Below are positions 33,777 through 41,387 of a stretch of 41,774 nucleotides of DNA, in pieces. Positions within the stretch are counted from its first letter, which is position 1; every line of letters begins with the position of its first letter. The position numbers were made by a program, and so were the translations under genes. Source of the stretch: JACZST01 sp964195155. GTDB lineage: Bacteria > Actinomycetota > Acidimicrobiia > Spongiisociales > UBA5794. Under the pieces are notes generated by a model that saw nothing but the letters and a program-made list of their open reading frames with translations, made no database searches and was not told the DNA's origin. The stretch covers positions 1-41,774 of the forward strand of contig CAXMOP010000069.1 in the NCBI GenBank assembly GCA_964195155.1. The letters are read 5' to 3'.

Positions 33777-36202
33777 CGGCAGCCACCCGTCGGCTCTACC
33801 GTGACCGCGCCAAGCGCGCCGAGCGCAGCGGTCTCCGGCTGATTGAACGTGATGGCGATCGTTCCTTCCGCGAGACTCGGATCGATCATCGCGGTGAGCT
33901 CGGCCTCGCCATCGACGCCGACAATGACCCGGTCGCCATCCTGTATCGAGAGGCCCTTGGCGTCCTTCGGGTGCAGGTGGGCGCGATCACCCGAGGCGAA
34001 TCCCGCGATCCCCGGGCTGTGCCTGGTCATGACGCCGTCGTCATACAACGTCCGCGCCGCGTGAAGGGTGAGCGAAGCGTCCGACGAGCCCACCCCGGTG
34101 TCGACCGGGATGTACTGGATCGGCTGGGTGCCGTCGGGCCCCGGGACAACGATGCCGGGCGAGCCCGGGAGGAGGAAACGGTCCCAGGACACTCCGGCGT
34201 AGGCCGGGGCCGTCTGCGCGATCTCCTTGCCGATCATGGCCGCCGACGACGCGCCGAGCTCGGCTCCGAGAGCGGCCGCGAGATCGTCGAGGATCGCCCA
34301 AACCGGACGCGCCTCACCCGGCGGCCGAACAATCGGGTTCACCTTCTGGACCCTGCCCTCGAGGTTGGTCGCGGTTCCCTCGACCTCGCCGAGCCCGGCC
34401 GCAGGGAGGATCACATCGGCGTGTCGGGTCGAGTCGGAGATGAACAGGTCGAACGCCACAACGAAATCGGCCGCCTGTAGAGCGTCTTTGGCAAGACGCG
34501 GTGACGGGTGGTCGCGCACCGGATCTGCGCCGTTGAGCAGCAGCGCACGCATCGAGCCGCTGACGAGGCCTTGAAGAATCCCGGTCGCGTCCATGCCCAG
34601 CGTCGTCGGCAGCGGCCCCCAGAAGGCTTCGAGTGCGGCCCGGTCTGTGTCGCTCATCGCCGAGGCGCGCCCGGGGAGCAGGCCAGGGTCGAGGCCCATG
34701 TCCAGGGCTCCAAAGACATTGCCGCGACGAATTAGGGGGAGCACCGCGCCGGACGGGAGGTCGCGCACGAAGTCGGCGACCGCCTCCGCGATCAGCGGAT
34801 GCTCGGCGAGACCGGTTCTCCCGACCATGCCGACCACCGGGCCTCTTGTGAGCGCCTCCCGTGCCGTTTTGAATCCCCGTTTCCTGCCACCTTTGAGGCC
34901 GGCGAGGGTCTCGGGGCCGGCGCCAACGCGATAGGTGATCTTGTGGGTTGCGATGTCATCGAGACCGGTCCGGCGCGGGTGCACCACGATCAGCCGGGCA
35001 CCGTGTCTTGTCACGGCCTGGCGAACTCGGAGGTAGAGAGAGGGGAACTCCTCTTTGAGGTCGGCGCCCCACAGCAGGATGGTCTTTGCATCGTCCAGAT
35101 CGGCAATCGTCGCCCGGGGTTTCACGCCGACCGCAAACGCGGCGGCCAATCCGTCATCGAGCTGGGCGTCGAGGTGCGGGGTCACCACCACCGTGCGCAG
35201 GAACTTGCTGAAGGCGTAAGCATCCTCGTTGGTGCCTCGTGCTCCACCGATCCCGCCGATCTCGTCGCCCCGATACTCGGCAAGCCGGTTGGCGACGACC
35301 TCGATGGCCTCCTCCCAACTCGCCTCCCGAAAGCCGTCCTCCTCCTTGATCTGGGGCGCAGTGATCCGCTCGGGTGACCGCACATGTTCGTAGATGAATC
35401 GGTCTTTGTCCGACAGCCACCCCTGGTTGGTGGCGGCGCTGTCCGCACCGGAGATCCGAACGATCTCGCCCATGCTCGACTCCAGCAGCGTCCTGGGATG
35501 GGTGGAGTCGACGAAGGAAACGGACTCGATGGCGTCGAGATCCCACGGCCTCGCCTTGAACCGAAACGGCCTGGCGGTGAGCGCTCCGACCGGGCACAGT
35601 TGGACGGTGTTGCCGGAAAAATAGGAGCCGTATGGCTCACCGGGGAACGTGCTGACCTCGACGAGGTTGCCACGGCCCTTGAACTCGATCAGTGGATCGC
35701 CGGATATCTCGTCGGAGAATCGTGTGCACAGGGCGCATTGGATGCACCGCTCCCGGTCGAGGAGGATCAGATCTGAGATCGGGATCGGCTTGGCGTAGGT
35801 CCGTTTGGCCTCGTCGTAGCGCGACTCGCCGGGGCCATGGGAGAAGGCCTGGTCCTGCAGCGGACATTCGCCGCCCTTGTCACAGATCGGGCAGTCGAGG
35901 GGGTGGTTGATGAGCAGGAACTCGATGACGCCCTCTTGCGCCTTCTGCACCACCTCGGATCGGGTGTCGACCACCATCCCGTCGTTGACGACGGTGGTGC
36001 ACGAGGTCACGAGTGTCATCCCGCTCGGAAACTCCATTTCGACGAGGCACATCCGACACATGCCGACCGGGTCGAGCCTGGCGTCGTAACAAAACCGCGG
36101 AATGTAGGTGCCGGTCCCGGTGACGGCGTCGATCAGCCGGGAGCGCGCCGCCACCTCGACTCTGGTGCCGTCGACGGTAAGGGTGACCCGATCGTCAGCC
36201 AA
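33773..36202 (-). CDS. nuoG: NADH-quinone oxidoreductase subunit G (14-subunit complex I)
   Basis: An 809-residue peripheral-arm subunit. The N-terminal [2Fe-2S] ligands are Cys38, Cys49, Cys52 and Cys68. HPLDCPICDKGGECPLQ and the RCIQCALCTRF...LCPVGALT set bind the [4Fe-4S] clusters. The molybdopterin-like domain follows. Where some bacteria have four Cys for the extra cluster N7, the sequence reads DSTHPRTLLESSMGEIVR and later SDKDRF, with no Cys, so N7 is absent. The TTG at 36202 has AAGGAGG 5-6 bases upstream and overlaps nuoF by 8 bp. Confidence 0.94.
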   Translation of the reverse strand: MADDRVTLTVDGTRVEVAARSRLIDAVTGTGTYIPRFCYDARLDPVGMCRMCLVEMEFPSGMTLVTSCTTVVNDGMVVDTRSEVVQKAQEGVIEFLLINHPLDCPICDKGGECPLQDQAFSHGPGESRYDEAKRTYAKPIPISDLILLDRERCIQCALCTRFSDEISGDPLIEFKGRGNLVEVSTFPGEPYGSYFSGNTVQLCPVGALTARPFRFKARPWDLDAIESVSFVDSTHPRTLLESSMGEIVRISGADSAATNQGWLSDKDRFIYEHVRSPERITAPQIKEEDGFREASWEEAIEVVANRLAEYRGDEIGGIGGARGTNEDAYAFSKFLRTVVVTPHLDAQLDDGLAAAFAVGVKPRATIADLDDAKTILLWGADLKEEFPSLYLRVRQAVTRHGARLIVVHPRRTGLDDIATHKITYRVGAGPETLAGLKGGRKRGFKTAREALTRGPVVGMVGRTGLAEHPLIAEAVADFVRDLPSGAVLPLIRRGNVFGALDMGLDPGLLPGRASAMSDTDRAALEAFWGPLPTTLGMDATGILQGLVSGSMRALLLNGADPVRDHPSPRLAKDALQAADFVVAFDLFISDSTRHADVILPAAGLGEVEGTATNLEGRVQKVNPIVRPPGEARPVWAILDDLAAALGAELGASSAAMIGKEIAQTAPAYAGVSWDRFLLPGSPGIVVPGPDGTQPIQYIPVDTGVGSSDASLTLHAARTLYDDGVMTRHSPGIAGFASGDRAHLHPKDAKGLSIQDGDRVIVGVDGEAELTAMIDPSLAEGTIAITFNQPETAALGALGAVTVEPTGGCR

Positions 36203-37508
36203 CCGCCACCTCCTTCGCCGACTCGTCTCGAGCCCCGCCACCGACCATCGCCTCGACCTCGTCGCGAAAATGGCGCAGGATCGACACGATCGGCGCCGTC
36301 GCCGAGGGGCCGAGCGGGCAAATCGTGGTCATCGCCGGCGGCCAGGCCAACCCGGGGCTGATGTTGTCGGAGACGTCGAGTAACAGGTCGAGGTCCCCGG
36401 ATGATCCCTGACCGATCAGGATGCGGTCGAGGATGCGCTCCAACCACGTCGTCCCTTCACGACAGGGAGTGCATTGGCCGCAAGACTCATGGGCGAAGAA
36501 GCGGACGATGCGATGAGCGGCGGCAACGACGTTGGTGGTCTCGTCCATGACGATCACCGCTCCCGACCCGATCATCGACCCGTTCGCCGCAATGTCGTCG
36601 ATGGTCACCGGCGTTTCCAGGTGCTCGTCTGGCACGAACCACGGTGCAGAGGCCCCGCCCGGAACCCAGGCTTTGAGCTCCTTCCCGTTGGGGATCCCTC
36701 CGCCGATGTCGTAGATCAGCTCGCGCCAAGTCATCCCGAGCACCACCTCGTAGTCGCCAGGATTCTGGATGTGGCCGGACAGCGAAAGCAGCCTCGTGCC
36801 CGCGGAGGTCTGTGGTCCGATCGATGAATAGGCAAACCCGCCGTTGGCCACGATCCAAGGGATGTTGGCGATCGTCTCCACGTTGTTGACGATCGTCGGC
36901 TTGCCGTAGAGGCCGGCAACCGCGGGGAACGGCGGCTTGATCCGCGGCTCGCCGCGCCGGCCCTCCAGGCTGGACAGCAGTGCTGTCTCCTCACCGCAGA
37001 TGTAGGCGCCCGCTCCAAGATGAACGGTGATGTCAAGGGAGAAGTCACTTTCGCCGATGTTGGCGCCGAGGTAGCCGGCCTCGTACGCCTCTTCGAGCGC
37101 GCGATGAACGCGCCGCGCCGGCTTCGGGTACTCACCGCGGATGTATACAAAAGCGCGGTTGACCCCGAGCGCGTATGCGGAAAGGGCGATGCCCTCGATG
37201 AGCTGATGCGGATCGCGTTCGAGGAGTATCCGGTCCTTGAAGGTTCCCGGCTCAGACTCGTCGGCGTTGACGACGAGGTACCGGGGATGCGCATTTGCCA
37301 GGAACCGCCACTTCGTACCGGTGGGAAACGAGGCGCCGCCCCGCCCCCGAATATTGGAGGCCTCCACCTCATCGGCGACGTCCTGTGGGGTCATTTCGGT
37401 CAGGGCCCGCTCCAGGGTGTCGTACCCGCCGGTGTCGAGGTAGCGGGCAAGCGTGTGGGAGTCGGTGGGGTGCTCCTCCATCCGGGCAGTGAGGATCTTG
37501 GTGGTCAT
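36195..37508 (-). CDS. nuoF: NADH-quinone oxidoreductase subunit F (NADH/FMN site; 14-subunit complex I)
   Basis: A 437-residue subunit that oxidises NADH. GRGGASFPTGTKW and GAGAYICGEETALLSSLEG form the FMN/NADH site, and ESCGQCTPCREG with the later TICPLG binds [4Fe-4S] cluster N3. The ATG at 37508 sits in a perfect 10-bp hairpin. It is separated from nuoE by 121 bp that contain heptamer array f. Confidence 0.96.
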   Translation of the reverse strand: MTTKILTARMEEHPTDSHTLARYLDTGGYDTLERALTEMTPQDVADEVEASNIRGRGGASFPTGTKWRFLANAHPRYLVVNADESEPGTFKDRILLERDPHQLIEGIALSAYALGVNRAFVYIRGEYPKPARRVHRALEEAYEAGYLGANIGESDFSLDITVHLGAGAYICGEETALLSSLEGRRGEPRIKPPFPAVAGLYGKPTIVNNVETIANIPWIVANGGFAYSSIGPQTSAGTRLLSLSGHIQNPGDYEVVLGMTWRELIYDIGGGIPNGKELKAWVPGGASAPWFVPDEHLETPVTIDDIAANGSMIGSGAVIVMDETTNVVAAAHRIVRFFAHESCGQCTPCREGTTWLERILDRILIGQGSSGDLDLLLDVSDNISPGLAWPPAMTTICPLGPSATAPIVSILRHFRDEVEAMVGGGARDESAKEVAVG

Positions 37509-37530
37509 TGCAAAGCTCTTCTTTGCAATG
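37506..37530 (-). promoter_or_regulatory. 10-bp hairpin covering the nuoF start codon
   Basis: On the minus strand CATTGCAAAG and CTTTGCAATG pair perfectly around the loop AAGAG. The final ATG is the nuoF start codon, and the purine-rich loop AAGAAGAG region is the only Shine-Dalgarno candidate. This is the strongest of the start-codon hairpins in the window. Confidence 0.65.
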
Positions 37531-37532
37531 AC

Positions 37533-37630
37533 AGTCCAGAGTCAAGAGTCAAGAGTCCAGAGCGGCCAGGCCCCGCATGGTGCCTTCCTGGGGCTCTCGA
37601 CTCTCGACTCAAGACTCTCGACTCTCGACT
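37533..37630. repeat. Heptamer array f, inverted pair, nuoE2-nuoF2 junction
   Basis: Four AGTCNNN units (37533-37560: AGTCCAG, AGTCAAG, AGTCAAG, AGTCCAG) are followed after 35 bases by five inverted units (37596-37630: mostly CTCGACT, once CAAGACT). The last unit overlaps the nuoE stop codon. Confidence 0.88.
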
Positions 37631-38247
37631 CATACCTCTCCCGCCGTTCCATACGGCGCGAAGGCCGGCAGCGGCGCGATCGCCCCTTCCGGCTCCGACA
37701 CGCCCCAGTCGAACGACCGCCGCCCGCCGAAGAGCAGCTGCATCTCGTCTGCGGAGACGACCTGGGGCTGAGCGTCATTGAGCCAGCGGACCAGCGCCCT
37801 GCCCTTCTCCGCATCGACGCCCTCGATCAGCTCCCAGTTCACACACACCGCGGGCGCGCCGCCGCAGGCTCCTCCGCATTCGACGTGCTCGACCGTGATC
37901 CGGCCGTCATCCGAAGTCCCACCATCGACGACACCCGCCTCGTCGGCTATGGCGTCCAGCACATCGTCTGCGCCGCGCAGCCAACACGAAATCGAGGTGC
38001 ATACCGACACCACGTAGTCCCCGACCGGCTCCTTGCGGTACATGGTGTAGAACGACGCAACCGCCTGTACCTGGGCCGCCGTGATCCCGGTGAGCTCGGC
38101 TACCTCGTTCATCGCGTCTGGGCTGACGAAGGAGTGCTCGAGCGAGGCGACAAACAGCAGCGGCATCACCGCAGAACGCGGCTCGGGGTATTGAGCGAGA
38201 ATTGCCGCTGCTCGCTCCTGATTTTCGGGCGACCAGGAGGCGATCAC
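37630..38247 (-). CDS. nuoE: NADH-quinone oxidoreductase subunit E, [2Fe-2S] (14-subunit complex I)
   Basis: A 205-residue thioredoxin-fold subunit carrying cluster N1a. The ligands are visible as CTSISC and CGGACGG. The GTG at 38247 has GGAG 7 bases upstream; a TTG at 38280 would start inside heptamer array g and is less likely. The C-terminal tail of about 50 residues beyond the cluster domain is normal for actinobacterial NuoE. Confidence 0.93.
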   Translation of the reverse strand: MIASWSPENQERAAAILAQYPEPRSAVMPLLFVASLEHSFVSPDAMNEVAELTGITAAQVQAVASFYTMYRKEPVGDYVVSVCTSISCWLRGADDVLDAIADEAGVVDGGTSDDGRITVEHVECGGACGGAPAVCVNWELIEGVDAEKGRALVRWLNDAQPQVVSADEMQLLFGGRRSFDWGVSEPEGAIAPLPAFAPYGTAGEV

Positions 38248-38272
38248 GACGACGCTCCATTCGGAAGCAGCC

Positions 38273-38328
38273 AGTCGCAAGTCCCAAGTCCGGTCCGGCT
38301 GATGACCGACGACTGATGACTCATGACT
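38273..38328. repeat. Heptamer array g, inverted pair, nuoD2-nuoE2 junction
   Basis: Three AGTCNNN units (38273-38293) are followed by four inverted units (38301-38328: GATGACC, GACGACT, GATGACT, CATGACT). It ends 4 bp from the nuoD stop codon, as array b does behind nuoD of the other operon. Confidence 0.82.
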
Positions 38329-38332
38329 TTCA

Positions 38333-39793
38333 TCATCGATCCACGTCTCCGAGGACCGGGTCGACCGAAGCGAGGGTGGCGATGACGTCGGCGACCATCA
38401 GGTCGGTGAGCATCACCGGGAGCGCCTGGACGATCGCAAACGATGGTGCGCGAACATGGAGGCGCCACGGCTTGGGGCCGCCCTTTGAGACGAGGTGCAT
38501 CCCCAGCTCGCCCCGCGGCGACTCGACGGCCTGGTAGACCTCGCCTTCGGGAACGTCGAAGCCCGAGGTGAAGATCTTGAAGTGGTGGATCAGCGCCTCC
38601 ATAGACTCGTCGATTCTCTGCCTTGGCGGCGGCGTGACCTTGCGATCCTCGCTCCGGTAGTCACCCGGTGGCATCGTCTCCAACACCTGTTCGACGATGC
38701 TGAGCGACTGGCGCATCTCCCCCATCCGTACCTCGTACCGATCGTAGGCATCACCGTGGGATCCGGTCACCACCTCGAATTCGTATTGATCGATCCCGCT
38801 GTACGGGAAGATCTTGCGCACGTCGTAGTCGATGCCGGCTGCTCTCGCATTGGCTCCGGTGACGCCGTAGGCCCGCGCTTCGGCGGGGGTGATGACGCCG
38901 ACGCCGTGGGTGCGCTCGACAAAGATCGGGTTTTCGTTGAGCAGCGTCTCGTAGTCTTCGAGTCCGCGCCGGACCACCTCGATGATCTCCTCGACCTCAT
39001 CCTCCCAACCCGCCGGAAGATCCGCAGCCACGCCACCCGGCCTGATGTAGTGGTGGTTCATCCGGAGCCCGGTGACGGCTTCGAAGAACGCCAGGACCGC
39101 CTCGCGCTCTCGCCACGCGTACAACATCATCGAGAGCGCACCGATGTCCAGGCCGAATGTGGCAATCCACAGCAAGTGACTCGAGACCCGATTCAGCTCG
39201 GTCATGAGGATCCGAATCGCCGCTGCCCGCTCCGGGATCTCGACATCGAGCAGCTGCTCTACTGCCAGTGAGAAACACAGCTCGTTGTGCAACGGAGCCA
39301 GATAGTCCATCCGGGTGACGTTGGTGCCGCCCTGCATGTAGGTGAGGGTCTCAGCGGTCTTCTCCATCCCGGTATGGAGGTACCCGATGATCGGCTTGAC
39401 CCTGCGAATCGTCTCTCCTTCCATCTCGAGCTGCAGACGCAACACCCCATGGGTCGCCGGGTGTTGGGGGCCAAGGTTGAGAATCTGACGCTCCTGTGCG
39501 GAGACCGTTGAGTCTGAGACGTAGTCGTCGAGCACCGCGACGCCGCGTTGGCCGGCGACGGCGGGATCGATGTCGGCCGGGAGAATCTCTTGAGCGCCCT
39601 CATCGGTTGCGGTCGCCACCCACTCCGGCTCCTCGGTTCCGGCGACCCAGAGGTCATGGGTCCTCCGTCGCTCGGAGGCAGAGAGCGAAGCCTTGTCTCT
39701 CCCTCCCGTGTCTCCCTCCGTAGGGGGAAGAGACGGCGCAGCCGGGGAGGGAGGCTTCTGCGCGGGTTTGTCCTTGCCGGTGTCGCCGCTCAT
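38333..39793 (-). CDS. nuoD: NADH-quinone oxidoreductase subunit D (14-subunit complex I), with a long N-terminal extension
   Basis: A 486-residue subunit. The conserved core begins at about residue 101 (ERQILNLGPQHPATHG) and ends DVDR. The quinone-site residues are canonical: His in THG, Tyr in RMDYL, Asp in GLDIGA. Thr141 (LHTG) replaces the Arg that is present in NuoD of the first operon. The cluster-N2-proximal position equal to Thermus His169 is Asn (RMNHH), as in other actinobacteria. The first 100 residues are an extension; residues about 11-45 are low complexity and encoded by a palindrome-rich stretch. The ATG at 39793 overlaps the nuoC stop as ATGA. Confidence 0.93.
   Translation of the reverse strand: MSGDTGKDKPAQKPPSPAAPSLPPTEGDTGGRDKASLSASERRRTHDLWVAGTEEPEWVATATDEGAQEILPADIDPAVAGQRGVAVLDDYVSDSTVSAQERQILNLGPQHPATHGVLRLQLEMEGETIRRVKPIIGYLHTGMEKTAETLTYMQGGTNVTRMDYLAPLHNELCFSLAVEQLLDVEIPERAAAIRILMTELNRVSSHLLWIATFGLDIGALSMMLYAWREREAVLAFFEAVTGLRMNHHYIRPGGVAADLPAGWEDEVEEIIEVVRRGLEDYETLLNENPIFVERTHGVGVITPAEARAYGVTGANARAAGIDYDVRKIFPYSGIDQYEFEVVTGSHGDAYDRYEVRMGEMRQSLSIVEQVLETMPPGDYRSEDRKVTPPPRQRIDESMEALIHHFKIFTSGFDVPEGEVYQAVESPRGELGMHLVSKGGPKPWRLHVRAPSFAIVQALPVMLTDLMVADVIATLASVDPVLGDVDR
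39676..39764. repeat. Palindrome-rich stretch in the 5' end of nuoD2
   Basis: GAAGCC (39687-39692) pairs with GGCTTC (39752-39757), and CTCCCTCC lies opposite GGAGGGAG. It encodes Pro/Ser/Arg-rich residues such as SASERRRT, in the style of the insertion in the methyltransferase gene. Homology of the two elements is uncertain. Confidence 0.45.
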
Positions 39794-40284
39794 CGGGTGG
39801 CCTTGAACTCGACGGGAATCGATCCCAGTCCGAAGTCCTTTCGGAGCGGGTGGCCCTCCCATTCGTCAGGCATCAGCAGCCGGGTCAGGTCGGGGTGCCC
39901 CTCGAAAACGATGCCGAACAGGTCCCAGGTCTCGCGCTCATAGAAGTTGGCACCGGCGTAGATCTCGGAGATGGTCGGGATCGTGGGGTCGTCGTTTTCC
40001 ACGCCGACCTTGATCAGCACCCGTTCGCGATGTTCAACCGACAGCAGGTTGACCACCACGTCGAAACGTGGATCCCGCCCGAGATGGTCGACTCCGCACA
40101 AGTCGATGAAGGTCTCGTACCCGGCGTCCCTGACTGCGGTGACCAAGGCGACATAGTCCTGGCCGGGAACCTCAAGAATCACCTGGGTGGGGCCGGAACG
40201 AGGCGTGAAGGTGATGGGGGTGGCCGACTCAATGGCCGCAAGCGTCGGCTGGAGCGATGCGAGGAGGACGACACCCTCGCTCAT
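39790..40284 (-). CDS. nuoC: NADH-quinone oxidoreductase subunit C (14-subunit complex I)
   Basis: A 164-residue peripheral subunit. ANFYERETWDLFGIVFEGHPD is the diagnostic motif, followed by LRKDFGLG. The ATG at 40284 overlaps the nuoB stop as ATGA; longer in-frame starts inside nuoB were rejected. NuoC and NuoD are separate genes, not fused. Confidence 0.94.
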   Translation of the reverse strand: MSEGVVLLASLQPTLAAIESATPITFTPRSGPTQVILEVPGQDYVALVTAVRDAGYETFIDLCGVDHLGRDPRFDVVVNLLSVEHRERVLIKVGVENDDPTIPTISEIYAGANFYERETWDLFGIVFEGHPDLTRLLMPDEWEGHPLRKDFGLGSIPVEFKATR

Positions 40285-40769
40285 CACACCACTCCGGTGG
40301 AGCGGCGGATCTCGCCGGCCATGATCTTGTCCTGCAGGGTGAGGATGCCGTGCATCAGCGACTGGGGCCCGGGCGGGCAGCCCGGCACGTAGATGTCGAC
40401 CGGCACCACCTGGTCGACACCCTGGACGAGCGCATAGTTGTTGAACATCCCCCCGGTGGATGCGCACGCACCCATCGAGATCACCCATTTCGGCTCCGCC
40501 ATCTGGTCGTAGATCTGGCGCAACACTGGTGCCATCTTCTGGGAAACGCGCCCGGCGACGATCATCAGATCGGCCTGTCGTGGAGAGGCTCGAAACACCT
40601 CCATGCCGAAACGGCCGAGGTCGTTGTGGGCTGCACCGGTCGCCATCATCTCGATCGCACAGCAGGCGAGGCCGAAGGTGGCCGGCCACATCGATCTGGT
40701 GCGCGTCCAGTTGACGCCCTTTTGCATCGTGGTGAGCAGGAAGCCCGGGTGGCTGGCCTCACCGGCCAT
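40284..40769 (-). CDS. nuoB: NADH-quinone oxidoreductase subunit B (cluster N2; 14-subunit complex I)
   Basis: A 161-residue subunit with all cluster N2 ligands: LACCAIEMM, GACASTGG and PGCPPGPQ. The N terminus MAGEASHPGFLLTTMQK fits the family. The frame continues open through the 45-bp repeats upstream, which would add 15-residue repeats (DARASVFDGGPSGSP), but the family start is at 40769. The start codon is in a hairpin, and CAGG in the opposite arm is the only Shine-Dalgarno candidate. Confidence 0.94.
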   Translation of the reverse strand: MAGEASHPGFLLTTMQKGVNWTRTRSMWPATFGLACCAIEMMATGAAHNDLGRFGMEVFRASPRQADLMIVAGRVSQKMAPVLRQIYDQMAEPKWVISMGACASTGGMFNNYALVQGVDQVVPVDIYVPGCPPGPQSLMHGILTLQDKIMAGEIRRSTGVV

Positions 40770-40784
40770 CAGGCGAACCTGATG
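40767..40784 (-). promoter_or_regulatory. Hairpin with nuoB2 start codon in its stem (UUCG loop)
   Basis: On the minus strand CATCAGG-TTCG-CCTGATG is a perfect 7-bp stem with a UUCG tetraloop, and its final ATG is the nuoB start. Each 45-bp repeat upstream carries the same hairpin, so the repeats look like amplified copies of this initiation region. Confidence 0.55.
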
Positions 40785-40958
40785 CCGGCCGTCGGGCGGA
40801 ACTGATGGTTTGCCATTAGGCGAACCTGATGGCCCACCGTCGAACATTGATGCCCTGGCATCAGGCGAACCTGATGGCCCACCGTCGAACACTGATGCCC
40901 TGGCATCAGGCGGACCTGATGGCCCACCGTCGAACACTGATGGCCTGGCATCAGGCGG
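40769..40958. repeat. 45-bp tandem repeats between nuoA2 and nuoB2
   Basis: Three units of exactly 45 bp (40816-40860, 40861-40905, 40906-40950) are flanked by a diverged 47-bp unit (40769-40815) and a partial unit at 40951-40958 that includes the nuoA stop codon. Every full unit holds the hairpin CATCAGG-loop-CCTGATG, with loop CGAA or CGGA on the plus strand. Because 45 is a multiple of 3, the frames stay open. Confidence 0.92.
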
Positions 40959-41373
40959 CCTCCTCGACCGGGGCTTCTTCTGCCACGACGCGTCGATACC
41001 GTTCGCGTCGAGGGGTGTTCCAGTCGAGGGCGCCGCGTTTCCAAACGTAGCCCAAGGTCTCGAGGAGCAGCATGGTGAACACCGTGATTGCCGCGATGCC
41101 TGCCCATCCGAACTCGTCCATGACCACCGCCCAGGCAAACAGGAAGATGATCTCGACGTCGAAGATGACGAACAGCATGGCGACCAGGTAGAACTTGACG
41201 GGGAACCGCTCGGCGGGCTCCTGTAGCGGCACGATGCCAGACTCATATGGGGCGAGCTTCTCCGGGGTCGGGTTGCTCGGGGCGAACCGTTTGGCAATCC
41301 ACAGGGACATGACGGCAAAACCGGTGCCGAGCAACGCCATCAGGGCGATCGCGAGGTATGCGGAGACGTCCAT
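40951..41373 (-). CDS. nuoA: NADH-quinone oxidoreductase subunit A (14-subunit complex I)
   Basis: A 140-residue three-helix subunit. YESGIVPLQEPAERFPVKFY and MLFVIFDVEIIFLFAWAV are diagnostic. The C-terminal tail is charged and ends VEEAA; its TGA stop lies within the first bases of the 45-bp repeats. It starts 14 bp after the preceding small membrane protein gene. Confidence 0.95.
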   Translation of the reverse strand: MDVSAYLAIALMALLGTGFAVMSLWIAKRFAPSNPTPEKLAPYESGIVPLQEPAERFPVKFYLVAMLFVIFDVEIIFLFAWAVVMDEFGWAGIAAITVFTMLLLETLGYVWKRGALDWNTPRRERYRRVVAEEAPVEEAA

Positions 41374-41387
41374 GTTCGGCGCGGAGT

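Noticed and set aside
40769..40958. CRISPR-like array.
   Set aside because: The 45-bp units are contiguous repeats without unique spacers, and no cas gene is present. The heptamer arrays fail for the same reason.
41019..41318. A 344-residue NuoB beginning at 41318.
   Set aside because: That extension translates the 45-bp repeats and then overlaps nuoA in another frame. The conserved NuoB N terminus begins at 40769.
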